Both the position numbers and the translations under genes were made by a program. A DNA stretch of 64,000 nt from positions 100,819,741 through 100,883,740 of the forward strand of contig CM041465.1 in assembly GCA_023213395.1 (NCBI GenBank), written 5' to 3'. Below are positions 22,554 to 34,806 of this stretch, one piece after another. Under the pieces are notes generated by a model. The model did no database searches. It was not told the origin of the DNA and saw only the letters and a list, made by a program, of their open reading frames with translations. Every line of letters starts with the position of its first letter. The first letter of the stretch is position 1. This DNA is from Cycas panzhihuaensis. Its lineage: Eukaryota; Cycadophyta.

Positions 22554-25548
22554 TGGAATCATGTTTGCGGGATGGTAACTACACTCAGTAGGGGTTAGGG
22601 TAGTCAACGGAAAAATCTAGAATATAACTATGATCCTACAAGTAGAAGAAACACCACACAGGGCATCCATGCATCAGAACGTAAGTTTGGGACCCACGAA
22701 TGGCACACAACTTTCTCAAAGTAGCTTGGTTCTTTAGTTCAGTGGGTAAGATATGAGTGAGGTATCTCAGATAGCCCCAGGAGACAAGGTCCCCCCACCC
22801 TTAGATGGATGAAAGGAAAAAGAGAGACCCACAGAGGGAGAGGTCCCTTATGAGCAAGGAACGCGACACAAGTGCGGCAGGCACAGATGGATGATAAAAG
22901 AGTATACAACAAGTGTAAGTGGGACACCCTAGGTCAATAAACCTAGGATAGGCCTAAAGGAAGAGAAAGGGGGGAACAAAGGAGGAATCTTTGCTGTGAT
23001 GCAAAGAAGAGAGGCACAAACCTTGGCAAGGGCAAGGAAGATTATGTGTGTGTTAGTTGAAGACGTGAAGTGTAGAGGTAGTGGTAGCAAAAGTTATGTT
23101 GTGTATACTTTCAAAGAAAGAAAAGATACAAACTACGCTCCCTCTCTCTCTTTTCTTTTTATCAATGAGAGCTTAAGGAGAAGAAATGTTTCACACACAC
23201 ACAAGCATGCATGCTAACATGATGATGTACTGCTAAGGGGATGTTTATGATTCGATAAGAAGAGGAAAAGGGGGGACTGTAATCCCTAAGATGCACCTTT
23301 CTTAAGAAAATGCTCATGTAATGTGTGAATGCAAGATGAATGTGTGTAAGCAAATTGTTATCCTTCTCCTTTTATGTGGATTGTCATGCAATAATGTACA
23401 CCTAATGGCAACAAGAAGGGAAAGAGCTAGGTAGAGGGGATGGTGTGTACCCAGAATGTCGTGCGGCTGAAGGAGAACCTTTGCTTGTATGTCGCGTATA
23501 TCTTACTGTCCTTACCCAATACATAGCTATTATCGAGACAGAGATGGAGCAGGGCTTCCTTACCTTCCCCTTGTAAAGAGAGAAACTAAATGGGAAAGAA
23601 AAGAAAGCAAATGACTATGCAAGAAAGCGAAAAAGCGATAAAGAAAATGAAGAGGGTAAGGGTTTACCCGAATTGGGGTGTTTCCTTCTCCTCACACACA
23701 TTGCCACATAACCTACACCTACAAAGATCTTTACCCTCCTAATAGGGGCTGCTAAGAAGAAAAGTAGATATATGTACAACAATATAAAACTAAGCACTGA
23801 AATATAGTACGTTATGTTAGTCAATCCACTACAAAGCACTAGAGAAAGCACCAACACATGCTAAGGAAAGAGGAGGTTAGCCTCGAAATGGCTAACCCTC
23901 CCACCAACGCACCTCCACGCTGCCCCAAGATGTAGGGAACAGCAAATCAGAACAACTTATGGGAAAAATATGGAAAGGGAAATGAATGTTGTAAGGATTG
24001 CGGAAGTCACCTATGTTGCAAGGATGTTACAGGTAGTAAATCGCAAAGTAGGCTATGCCAAAGCCAAAAAGAGTATTAAGCATTGTTCAGGGTTGAAAGA
24101 AAAGCTGAAAAGGGGGGCTGTGCAGGCCTAGGATCAGCATAATAGGTGTTGCACACGTTGAAACCCAGGGCTAGCCCAATCTCAAAGACTCCTGGATGGC
24201 CCAAGGAAGGCACAGATGAAGGAGAGGAAGGAGGAACAGGGGTTTACCCTTGAGGAGCAGGCTTAGTGGGTACGGATCCCACCTTGCTTCCTTCTACTCA
24301 CACCTTGTGAACCCTCTCCTGCAGCCTTCTTAGAGAAAATGAGGAGAGGTTGAGAGATGACTAGGGTACAAGAAATAATAAATAGAAACTATAGCTCTTT
24401 CATGCAACAAAACATAAATAAGTGATTTGTATGCTTAAAGAACTTACGTTTGTAAAGTAAATTTAAATTAGAAGGTGGCAAATGGTGTGGGATACTTGTT
24501 GGGCTGTGTGAGGAGCAGGTCTGCCCCTGTAGACAGTGAAAAGTGGCAGGTTGGAGGAGCTTACAGGGCTTCTCTGAGTTGCAGGAGGAATATACTTATT
24601 GAAGACTGAGAGGGAAGCATGGAGGCCACACCTAGGCATGGATCTATGCTTGGAGGTGCTGATGGAGGAGCTCGCTACAATGAACTAGTGTTGCAATAGG
24701 CAAATCTCAAGCTAGAGCAGTAGAAACCCAGGTATGTATGACGTTCTGGAGAGAGTTCCTATGAGAAGAGAGGAGAGGAGAGGAAGAAGTTGTTGAAGAG
24801 AGTTGTTAGAGATGTAAAATGAGGTTATTTTTAGGACTTATACCTACCCCAGCCCTAATCAAGTGATTAGGGTTAGGCTAGGGCTGATTTGGCGACTAAT
24901 CCACATGGCAGTTCCACAAAAAGGGTGAGAATTACTACGGCGGATCAAAAAAATAGTGTGAAACAATCGCACAGTAGTAAAGTTCGCAGTACTGTTAAGT
25001 TTATAATGGTGCGAGACCAGAATGCCATAAAATCAATGATAAGAGTCATGGGAGCCCTAAATGAGAATATTCTAGGTTTAGGAGGGGTTGGCCCTCCTAT
25101 CTAGGTGGCTGGGGACAGTCTAAGTAAACATGTTGGCTAGATCAGGTAGAACATCAAGAGGTGGGATTCCCAGAAATGCTATGAAAAGGTATAAAATGTC
25201 AATGAGTCTTGGTGAGATGTCAAGAGTTGCAATAGGTGACTAGGGTGTGAGTAGATCACATGAGTTGGTTGAAGCTTGAGGTAACATGGAGGTGATGTGG
25301 AGGGTTGTAGAGTGCCATGGGGATACATGCCTCACGTAGGGGCAGGTCCCGCAGGTCATCACAGGCTAGGGACATGCGAGATGCTCAAGTAGAAACACAT
25401 AATCAATCGTAAAGATGAGCCAATCAATCATGCAATCCAACCAAAGCTTCAATCTACAATCTCTAAAGTATCCAAGATAGGAGAGAGAAGCATACCTGCA
25501 CTTACCTGAGTCGATATGTCCATACCCATTCCCGGTAGCTAGGAACCA
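22554..25548 (-). repeat. 5' LTR (copy B) of Gypsy1
   Basis: 2,995 bp, uninterrupted, with TGGAATC at the left edge and ...AGGAACCA at the right, followed by the GATGG duplication. It is the best copy for seeing the LTR without insertions. Relative to copies A and C it lacks about 20 bases in the GCGGTAC block (about 24985). Confidence 0.88.
24838..24874 (-). promoter_or_regulatory. LTR promoter core: palindrome plus TATA box (copy B)
   Basis: GGTATAAGTCC on the minus strand, with the palindrome AGCCCTAATC...GATTAGGGTT directly upstream (24851-24874). One arm has a mismatch compared with copy A. Confidence 0.5.
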
Positions 25549-25553
25549 GATGG

Positions 25554-26074
25554 TAAAGGTCAAGGTCTTAATCCTAAGAAAAAGAACAAAAATAAACAAC
25601 AACACTCCCTAGTAACCTCACTCTCTTTTCCTTTATCTGAAGAAGAATGATTCAAGGGAGGAGGGTAAAAGAGAGATGGGACACAAATGATTTATGTAAT
25701 CCTTTTCTTTTAATGTGAAAGAGAATATGCTTTCAACCAGATTATGTTTTCCTAACTTTATACTTGAGTGCATGTATATATACAAAATGCAAAGAGGTAA
25801 CAACAATGAAAAGAAGGTTCTTTTATTGGTTTGTCCTTTTCTTTCCTAAAAAGAAAATATACCTATTCATACCACTTTCTTATGCCTATGCAAACAAGGG
25901 AGAAAAGAAAGGTCTTTATTCTTTCCACACAGAAGGGAAGAAACAAAAGCCAAGAATGCAAGCGTATGCATATCCCTTTTATATCCATTTCCTATAAGTG
26001 TAAACATGCAAATGGAAGGTTGTAACCCACATGCAAGTATAAGTAAATTTCTTTTAGGAAAAGGGGGAAGACAA

Positions 26075-26106
<32 letters not shown>

Positions 26107-28238
26107 TATAAGAGGTGCACTAGGAGGTATGCGAGTTGGTGAGGTGTCGTACCCTTCTTCTTATAATTTCCCTCATTCGTAGCTCTACATTCTAAGTCAT
26201 GATGGGTGTTGTAGATGAAGTCATGAGAGGGGCTCCCTTACCTTCCTCAAAGTATTCATAAAACAAAAAAATCTGAAAGGAAATCTAAAAAAGGAATCAA
26301 AGAAAAAGTAGATGCACCAAGGAGAAACATACCTCTTTGTTGTGATGTGATCCTACTTGCCTAAGGAGAAGCCTTATCTTTCATATAAGTGACACTTTCA
26401 AACAATAAACAAGTATATGGGTATATATATAATGGCATTTATATGCCTTATCAAAGTGGAGATGAAGTTTACTTTATATCCTAAAAGAAATAAATGAAAC
26501 AATATGTTATTTTTTCTTTATACACGATAATGTCTCACAAAAAACCCTTGGGAGAAAAGAGGGGATTTTAGGGTGAAGAAGAAGATAGCCTTGAAATGGC
26601 TAGCTCTTGTGAGTGATTCACCTCCTATATACTCGGGTACTACATAAGCAGATTAGGTAGAAATCAAGAGCTTCAAGCAACTTCGAATCAAAAGCTTGCA
26701 AGAAATTATAAATGCTACAAAAGCTGCAAATGTTGCAAAAATATCAAATATTGCAAAGTTTGGAAAGCATGCAGTAAAAATGTAAATATTATAAGAGGAA
26801 GGGTAAACTATGGAAGTTGTTGATAAACAAGATATACACTAGCTGAATAAAGTGTTGCAAATACTGCAAATATGAAAGAGCCTACACCCAATGGCATACC
26901 CTAGCTTATGGAGTAGATATAATGTAGGAAGTCTTGAGAAGTAGGGGGCTGCCCTTGACAATACAGCATTAGGAGTTAGAACTCCAATTATTTGCTCCTC
27001 TTTCCCTTCTCAAAAGTGTCTCAAACCTATCCAACCACTAGATAATGGGAACCTAAGGGTTTGAGGATAGGAACCAAGGAAGAGAGGAAGGTTTTACCTC
27101 CCTTTACCTATCAAAAAGTAAAGCGAAAGTATATGCCAAAGCATGTAATAAAAGATGTAGCTAATGAAATTAACTTACTGAGGAAAGCGCAATAGAAAAG
27201 GACCTGCTCTTAGCCACAAAAATCAGACAAACCAAGTGTTATCTCATAAACAAGGCATAAAGATCTAAAGAACCTACTTCTAAGGTGAAGAAGGCCTCTT
27301 TTGAGAAGAGAAAGGACCTTAAAACTTTGAGATCTCCCTATTGCTGCTTGGTTGAGCACAAGGAGAGAAGAATCATACTAAGAAAGACCTAGTTTAGACC
27401 TATGAATTAGGGTTTTAGCCTTACAGAACCTAGAGCATGAGAAGGATAATAAGAGTGGGTGAAGCGAGCTATTTTTCATTTGTGCGAGAGTCAAAATGAA
27501 TTTAAAATTGAGTTTTTATGTCCCAATTAGGTTTTCAGAATGATTAGGATTTGGTCTAGGTAGGAAAGGACCTTCTTCCATATGTTAGTTTTATAATAAA
27601 TTTGAAACTAACCATTATCTGGCCACAACAGTTTATGGAAAGTCACCTCACGCCAAACTTCACAGTACCATAATTATTGACATGGTACTGTGAATATTGA
27701 TGCAATGCAAGAAAAACATATGAAAAAAATATAAAAAGATCTAGGAAATCCCCAAAAGATCAATCCCAGGGTGCAAGAATAGGGTTTGCTAGACTAGTAA
27801 GGGTCTTATGGGACTTTAGGTAGTGGTGGGGCCTCCCAAGTATGCTAAAAGGTGGAAAAATAAGCCCTAATAAGGATGCAAAAATGTACAAATAGGAAAA
27901 TAATTTGAAAGAACACCTTCGGGACCATGTAAGAGGCCAAAAATATGTCAAGTGGGCTATAGGAGCCCACAAGTACTTGAGAATGTTAGGGAGGTGTCTC
28001 TTGGAGCTATGTAGTGCCATAGAACCATGGTCTTAAGTCATCATAGGCTGGATCATAGTCATAGGCACAAAGTAGGCAAGCAAACTAGGCATCAAAACAT
28101 CCTATGTAATGATGTCACACCAATGGAACCATAAATCATCTCACCACATCATGAAGCAAATTGAATGAGGGGTAGAGCTGTATACTTGTGCTTATCTAAG
28201 AGGTGTTGTCCATGACCATTCTCGGTAGTTGGGAAACA
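25554..28238 (-). repeat. LTR D of Gypsy3, right part
   Basis: It continues the LTR broken at 665. It aligns by eye with LTR E from about 58860 to 60994 (for example CATTAGGAGT[TC]AGAACTC at about 26969 and 59877). The right edge is ...TTGGGAAACA at 28238, the same terminal wording as Gypsy1-family LTRs. Total LTR length with 152-665 is about 3.2 kb. After it, CCACTAAATAGAGC matches the inside of Gypsy2's LTR, so Gypsy3 inserted close to the outer end of that LTR. Confidence 0.72.
26072..26102 (+). repeat. (GA)n microsatellite
   Basis: About 15 uninterrupted GA units within LTR D. Confidence 0.9.
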
Positions 28239-28361
28239 CCACTAAATAGAGCTCAAAGGGCATAATAAGATGGATAATGAAGTTAATTTATTTTTATTCA
28301 TTAAAATAACATAATAAAGATTAGGATACTAAAAGGTTATATTATAGTCCAATGAGATATA

Positions 28362-28754
28362 TGAAGAGAAAATATAACCGCAGAAGCAATGTGATAACAG
28401 AACTTTAAACCATGCAAAGAACAAAATAATATAAACAAGTCAAGCACTCAAGAAAGAACACTAGGAGATTCAGGTCTAAGCATAGACCTTTTATTAATTT
28501 GAGCAATAGCTAAATAATTACAGAGATAAATAAACCCCAACTCTTCAACTTAACTGATTCACACCATATCATGTTACATGTACTATTACATAAGAATATA
28601 TAGACACAACATTACAAGATACTTCCTTGAGATTTTACAATACAATGGGCATAAATCATGGGCTGATAAAGACCCCCATAAGACACCCAAAAAGGGTCTC
28701 GAGTGTAATGCCTATACCTATGTAATACTTATAAAGTGTTCAACATATCTAACA
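28362..28754 (-). repeat. 3' LTR of Copia3
   Basis: 393 bp, TGAAGAGAAAATATAACCG to ...AACATATCTAACA. It matches the right LTR except for a ~95-bp GC-rich block present only on the right. Confidence 0.88.
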
Positions 28755-28799
28755 ATGTCCTACTTATTGAACACTTTATAAGAAAACCTGCATACACAA

Positions 28800-30345
28800 C
28801 TACTGAATGCCAAAATAACAAATACCTATTGTAATTCTATACCATCTGAATTTTTCTGTACTAATAATCTTAGTCAATGAGTCTATAGAATTCTCTTGTG
28901 TAGTAATCTCTTGCAAATCCACCTTGTGATCTTGAACCATTTCCCTCACAAAATGGAACTGCATATCAATATGCTTCAATCGAGCATGAAAAATAAGGTT
29001 CTTTGCTAAGTAGATTACATTTTGACTATTACAATATATCTTCATAGCATCCAGCTTAAAGCCAATATCTATGCATAATCTCTATAACTAAATTGCTTCC
29101 TTGTATACATGAGTAATTATCATATACTCTGTTTATGTGCTAGAAAGTGCCATAACTTGCTGTATTTTACTCATCCAGCTAATTGCGCCATCAAAAAAGG
29201 TAAAAGCATACCCACTTGCACATCTTTTACTATCAAGATCTCCAACCTAATCAGCATTAACAAAACTTCTCAAATTCATTGTTCTACTCTCCATGGGATC
29301 TACTTGATAGCAAATTCCATAGTCTGATGTACCTCACAGATACCTGAAAATCCTTTTCACAACCACCCAATGCTCCCTACTTGGGTTTGACATATACCTA
29401 CTAACTACTCCCATTGCATTGGCAATGTCTGGTCGAGTACAAAACATCGTATACATCAAGTTATCAACAACACTAACATAAGGGATAAATGCCATGTCTT
29501 TACCTTCTTGGTGAGTCTTTGGGTATTTGTTCATATGATAATTTTAAACCAAAAGGAAGAGAAGCATTAACTAGTTTACTACCCTACAACCTGAACCATT
29601 GCAATATTATCTCAATGTACCATCTTTGGCTAAGCCAAATCTTCCTATTTCTCCTATCCCTTTTAATCTCAATGCCCAAAATAAAATGTGTAGCACCAAG
29701 GTCCTTCATCTTAAAGTGAGATGCCAGTTGGTCTTTCATAAGTTGGTTTATTTCTTTATTGTTACCAACTAAAAAGATGTCATCAACATATAAAACCAGA
29801 ATAACAAAATGATCACCAACTTACTTATAATAAATATAATGATCTGCTTTGCTACGTATAAAGCCATCTACCAACATCTATGAATCAAACTTCTTATACC
29901 ACATTCTTGGTGACTATTTTAAGCCATATAATGACTTCTTTAACTTGTATACTATATTCTCCTTCCTTGCAACTTCAAACCCTTCAGGCTACAACACGTA
30001 AATTTCTTCCTCGAGGTCACCATGAAGAAATGTAGTCTTCACATCCATTTGATCCACCTTAAGGTCATAGGTAGCTGCTACATCCAATAAAAATCTAATT
30101 AAAGTAACTTTTGCAATAGGAGAAAATACCTCACCAAAATCTATTCCCTTGACCTTGGAATAGCCCTTTGTTACCAAGCGAGCCTTGTACTTTTCCATAG
30201 TACCATGTGCTTGAAACTTCTTCTTGAAGATCCATTTATTATCAATAGGTTTTTTACCATCAGGCAGATCCACTAAATCCCATGTATTATTTTTGTCCAA
30301 GGATATCATTTCTTCTTGCATGGCCTTCATCTAGAGTTGGCTCTC
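28800..30345 (-). pseudogene. Copia3 reverse transcriptase and RNase H, decayed
   Basis: The RT start at 29989-30330 reads EEMISLDKNNTWDLVDLP, then KARLVTKGYS, then DFGEVFSPIAKVTLIRFLL and MDVKTTFLHGDLEEEIYV, all hallmarks of Copia RVT_2. After stops, PYVSVVDNLMYTMFCTRPDI (29334-29534) marks the RT/RNase H boundary. IYCNSQNVIYLAKNLIFHAR and HFVREMV (28800-29045) are the end of RNase H. The YVDD region, about 29780, is broken by stops. It ends a few tens of bases before the 3' LTR. Confidence 0.88.
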
Positions 30346-30479
30346 TTTTGACTCTAGAGCCTCCCAAACAATACCTGGATTACCATATGTAGCAGATAAA
30401 ATAAAAAAGGAGCGATGAAAGTCTTCAGGAATATACCTGTGAGGTTGTCTTCTCTTACAAGTTGATCTCCTAAAGATGT

Positions 30480-30600
30480 GGGGTTCTTGAGGTTAAGCTA
30501 CCTCTACAACTGGTTCTTCCTCTTCAGCTAATTAGACTTTTCACATCTCAAAATTCTGGCCATTGAACTTTTCAATCTCCATCTTTGTTGTGCTTGCCAT
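30480..30600 (-). pseudogene. Copia3 gag start, truncated
   Basis: MASTTKMEIEKFNGQNFEM, then a TGA where the family has Trp. This is the standard Copia gag opening, about 75 bases after the primer site. The frame is lost almost at once. Confidence 0.7.
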
Positions 30601-30671
30601 GATCTTCACACTCAAGTTCACCGCACAAGGCTCCCACTTACTAAATGGCTTTCCACAAAATTAAAACCCTT

Positions 30672-30684
30672 AGCTCTGATACCA
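30672..30684 (-). promoter_or_regulatory. Primer-binding site of Copia3, tRNA-iMet type
   Basis: The plus strand reads GCTCTGATACCA, i.e. TGGTATCAGAGC on the element strand, two bases from the LTR edge. Confidence 0.88.
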
Positions 30685-30686
30685 AA

Positions 30687-31172
30687 TGAAGAAAAAACAT
30701 AATCGTATAAGCAATGTGATAACAGAACTTTAAACCATGCAAAGAATAAAATAATATAAACAAGTCAAGTACTCAAGAAAGAACACTAGGAGATTTAGGT
30801 TTAAGCATAGACCTTTTATTAATCTGAGCTAGAGTTAAAGAATTATAGAGATGAATAAATCCCAACTCTTCTCCTCGACTCATCCACACCATACTCATGT
30901 TATATGTGTCATTACATAAGAATATATAAACACAACATTACAAGATATTGCCTTGTTGTTTTACAATACAATGGGCATAAACCATGGGTTGACAAAGACA
31001 CCCAAAATTTTTTCTCAGTGGCTCTTGCCCCCGAACCCCCACATGTAGGGTCGTTGGCCCCCCAAACCCCCCAGTTAGGAGCCCTACAACAGGCCCTCAA
31101 ACCCCCAAAAAAGGGCTCAAGTGTAACACCTATACCCATGTAACACTTATAAAGTGTTTAACATATCTAACA
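30687..31172 (-). repeat. 5' LTR of Copia3
   Basis: 486 bp with the same ends as the left LTR. It contains an extra block (about 31012-31110) of C-run/G-run sequence such as CTTGCCCCCGAACCCCC. Confidence 0.86.
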
Positions 31173-31401
31173 ATATAAGAATACAAAGCATGAAAAACAA
31201 TCCTAAACACCCTATGAGGCCCTATAAATACAAAAAAGTAGTCCTTCTACATGAATGCCATGAAGTGAGGATAGGTGATCCCTTATGCAATAAATTTAAG
31301 TGGAAAATATCTCACCAACAATAACCTAGCACTAACGATTAGGCCCCATCACATGTCAATGTGCTACTAGTCAGGTCCCATGGTCATATGGCTATGTAAC
31401 A

Positions 31402-34400
31402 AGTCCCTCTCTATGAAATACAAAGTCACAAAAGCTAATAACATAAAGATATTATCAAATAAACTTTATTAATACCCACATTGCTTCATTTAGATTGTAA
31501 CTAACTCATTATATAAGGTACTTAAAGATGGTCTGGTTATGGAGGTGATGTTAATAGCTAGCTAGGATATAGTTGAGAGGAATACTGAGAACTTGTTCTT
31601 CATCAAGGATAGGAAGGATAATTTAGGGAGTGATGGATTGACCAAGGTGCTTCTTAAGGCACAAGATATGGAAGACATTATAAATTTTGATATGAGGATT
31701 AAATTCCAAGGCATAAGTAACCTCTCCAATGTATTAGAGTATTTTGTATAGGCCATAGTAATGGGGGTTTAACTTGTGGTTTTGGTAGTCTTTAAGAGAT
31801 TGTTGTTTGTATAATTAAAAGCAAAGAAAGACTAAGTTATATATAAAAAACGAGCAATTAGAATGGTGATGACCAATAAGTTATTTCATATAATTATGAG
31901 TATTAACCAAGTTTTGTTTGAGTGTATTGAGAATATAGTCTATGTCTTAGAACTTCTATTAAATAACAACCATGCATAATTTATCAATGAGAGTGTGTTA
32001 AGGCCATAGGGGGTAGTCATAAAGATCCATAAATGGGAACATATTAATGGAAAAGTAGTGAGAAGATATTCAACAATGGCTAACTAAGATATCCATTTGT
32101 TCTAATATTTTGATGTGAAACATCATAAGTTGATTTCTAACATTTTATGTAGAACTTCCAATTAGCCATCCATCTTGGGATGGTATGCTATGCTTGTATT
32201 GAAAGAAGTGTCTAAGGCACATAAAAGTTGTTGCCAAAATAAACTTGTAAACCTAAGGTATCGGTCATATATTATGGCAGAAGGGAAATCATTGAGGCAA
32301 AAGATTAATTGAATGTACAAGTCAATAAGGCATAGGGCTTTGTAGGAGGTGTGGATAAGTAGGAAGTAGGTCTACCTGGTCAGTTTATGAATGATAACCA
32401 AGATAGAGTTAACACATTAGTGAGAGAAGGCCAACAATAAAGTCCATAATCTTTTCCTACCATTTACTTTGGGGAATGTGGATAAGTTTGAGGAGGCCTA
32501 GTTAGGTAGTTGTTTTAGGTTTATTATGTTGGAATGTGTCACATTCTAAATAAAGGTGAGGATGTGGGATTTTATGTATGGCTAATAGAAGTTAGTGTGA
32601 ATATGATGATATGTTTTATTAAGCCTAGAATGACCACCTAGATATGTGGAATTAGAGAGGATGTAAATAATGGAAGGAGATGTAGGATGGACAAAGATAT
32701 GGTTCTTATAAAGAAGGTGATTGTTATAGAGGGACTAATTGGTGTGATATTAGACTTTTTTATTCTATTAGGAATAGTCAATGTGAGATTGGTTAGTAGT
32801 AGCTAACTCAACTAGCCACATGGGTTGGGGTTAGGAGATAGTTTCAAAGGTCAAGGTAGTGGGGAGATAAGAAAGAGTATTAATGACCATATTATCCTTG
32901 TCTTTCTTATGGTGATAGTGAAGTCAAAAACTTGGAGTTGATCAGGCTACTTAGCTTATTCTTTTTAGAAAACTTGTTGGTTAAGGAGGAGATGGAAGCT
33001 ATTATGGTCAATTAGGATGGTAAACTTAGATATTATTAGGTGTTGGTACCATTTCTCAAGGGCATCAAGAATAACTTTTATTTTCCTTTTATAAGTAGAG
33101 ATTTAATACATATGCTTTTAAAATTCTCAACTTTTAAAGGTGATGGGATGGAAGTTCTGTATAAGGATTGCACTGAAGTCAAATTTAAAGGCATCATGCT
33201 CTTGTTAGAATGGTTGGGAGAAGTTGGGTAGGGCTAGGATAAGGGTGGAAGTTATAATTATTTTGAGATAGTTAAAGGCCTCATTTGTAGTGGAGGATCA
33301 TTAAAAAGATTTTTTTCCAAAGGAGGGTGGCTAATGATGTAGTAATAGAGGTGTAGGCTTTAAAAAAGTGATGGTAAAATCTAGTGTGTCTAAGAAAAAC
33401 ATAGAGTTAGATAAAGGTTTTGGTGTAGACCAAAAAATAATAAAAGAGATCTTATAAGGGTCAAAATGGACTCCTCTAATAGAAATAATATAACTAAGGT
33501 ATTGAATTTAGAATTACCTAAATCCTCATTTAGAGAGTTTGGCATATAACTGCAATTAGACGAGGATTTAGAGGAGCATTTTGAGGTGATAAAGGTATTG
33601 GGGAAAGTTGGAGCTATAGATGAGTATGCCATTAAAAACGATTATGACAATCTTATAGAGGTGGGGTGGAAGATGGCCAGGGTATTATAGAGAATAAAGG
33701 GTATAACTCAAAATTTAAAATAGCCATGTTAGGTATAAAGGGTTGTCTCATAGAAGGGATAGTATAAAGATTTTTCTTAGTTGGATGACACCCATATCAA
33801 GGAGTTATATAATAATCTTTTATTTTTTCATTCTTTTGAAAATATCTATTACAATAAGGTATAAGGCTAACAGGATTATGAGGTTTTTTTAACTTGATGG
33901 TATGTTCAAAGCCATGATTTTAGTGATGGTTGGGGGTGTAATGGGGGATAGCAAGGGGTGTGTTCTAGAAGGAAGGGGAGTGAAGACAATTTAGTATTAA
34001 GTGAGGAGATGTTAGGTGTCTAGGTGAATTGTAAGTGAGACTTCGATATTATTAAGACAAATTATGAATCCTAAGTAGGTGCTTAGTTGTTTACACATTT
34101 GGTTAGGGGATATGAGATTAGTACGAGGTGGTTGGATGTCATGAAGCTTATAGGTTTACATAAGTTGGTCCTTAAATAGTATGAAGGGATTAGTGGGAGA
34201 ATTATTTGTGTTATAGGTGCCAAGAGTTTGTAACCACTAAACTTCCAAAATAACATCTAATCCTTCAATAGAAATGGCATAAAAGACAAAAGCTAAGTGG
34301 TAGGTATTTATCTAAATATAGAAGTTTTAAATTATCCCTACATAGTGTAGGGTATAACAGCCTAGTAAAGAATATGTAAATCTAAGCTTTAGGATAATGT

Positions 34401-34485
34401 ATAAGTCAAACTAATAGGTAAGAGCAATTTTAATAAAGTTGAATGGTATGCCCCCCTCAATAAAGATGGTTATTAGGCTCTTCTA
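31402..34485 (-). pseudogene. Gypsy2 pol: RT, RNase H, integrase and chromodomain region, decayed
   Basis: On the minus strand, from the right: a start of RT around 33900-33800 (PVSLIPYCNRYFQK), then RT with the region of the YVDD box (IVFNGILIYSSNFPQYL, about 33600). Next come LYAKLSK, YLSYIISIRGVHFDPYKI and WSTPK (about 33550-33400) and the start of the Gypsy RNase H connection. An integrase remnant lies at about 32250-31850. The C-terminal part at about 31790-31560 reads YGLYKIL, IGEVTYALEF, YNVFHILCLKKHLGQSITP, the wording of chromovirus integrase ends. Stops and frameshifts are dense. This looks older than Gypsy1. Confidence 0.8.
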
Positions 34486-34791
34486 TGATGGATGTTAATG
34501 CATCGAGGTCATTAGATTAATTATATGAAGGTGGCTTTAGGTTAGCTAAGTCACATAGTTAAATATAATTTCATTTATATTTAAGTGTAATTTCAAGATA
34601 ATGTCATTAGGCAGGAAACTCCTTTAGAAACCCTAATACACATCCTCTAATATATAAGGTTAAATGTAAAAGGGAGAGTAATAATTCTCACCTCTTATTT
34701 TTGCTCTCAATAATATTCTCTTTATTTTGCTCTTATTATGTGCCATTTCTTCAGTGCAGTTGAGTGTGGCAATTAGATCCTTCATCCAACA
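34486..34791 (+). repeat. 5' LTR of Copia1
   Basis: 306 bp, TGATGGATGTTAATG to ...TCATCCAACA, then the primer site. Confidence 0.9.
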
Positions 34792-34793
34792 AC

Positions 34794-34806
34794 TGGTATC
34801 AAAGCC
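34794..34806 (+). promoter_or_regulatory. Primer-binding site of Copia1
   Basis: TGGTATCAAAGCC, two bases after the LTR; one mismatch to the iMet consensus (G to A), probably decay. Confidence 0.8.

Larger units (their letters stand above)
666..25548 (-). mobile_element. Gypsy1: complete Ty3/Gypsy LTR retrotransposon, decayed and re-inserted into
   Basis: A minus-strand element bounded by GATGG target-site duplications (661-665 and 25549-25553), with two ~3-kb LTRs, a PBS at 22532-22552 and a polypurine tract at 11209-11223. The internal part is about 11.3 kb. Reading leftward it holds gag, protease, RT/RNase H and integrase remnants, then about 4.5 kb between integrase and the 3' LTR carrying an opposite-strand PMD-like frame. 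That extra antisense frame, and RT wording such as PPPKTQ just after the catalytic region, recall the Tat lineage; this lineage call is an inference. All frames have stops and frameshifts, so the copy is dead. It inserted into LTR D and later received two insertions in its 3' LTR. Confidence 0.88.
28362..31172 (-). mobile_element. Copia3: internally deleted Ty1/Copia element
   Basis: 2,811 bp with ATATA on both sides (28357-28361, 31173-31177). Both LTRs and a perfect iMet primer site are present. The interior is only about 1.9 kb: a gag start, then directly the RT and RNase H parts of pol. Protease and integrase are missing, so a deletion joined gag to RT. It could have arisen before or after insertion. 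Confidence 0.88.
28239..31401 (-). repeat. 3' LTR of Gypsy2, interrupted by Copia3
   Basis: The parts 28239-28361 and 31178-31401 together match 50605-50932 (shared AATAGAGCT, ATAATAAGATG, TTATTTTTATT, CCATGGT.A.ATGGCTAT). The right edge is ...ATGTAACA. The outermost few bases on the left are missing, displaced by the insertion of Gypsy3. Confidence 0.72.

Noticed and set aside
31402-34485. Endogenous caulimovirus-like (pararetrovirus) RT
   Set aside because: The RT is followed by an integrase end with the chromovirus C-terminal wording and the element has LTRs and a Gypsy gag; no movement or coat protein signature was found.
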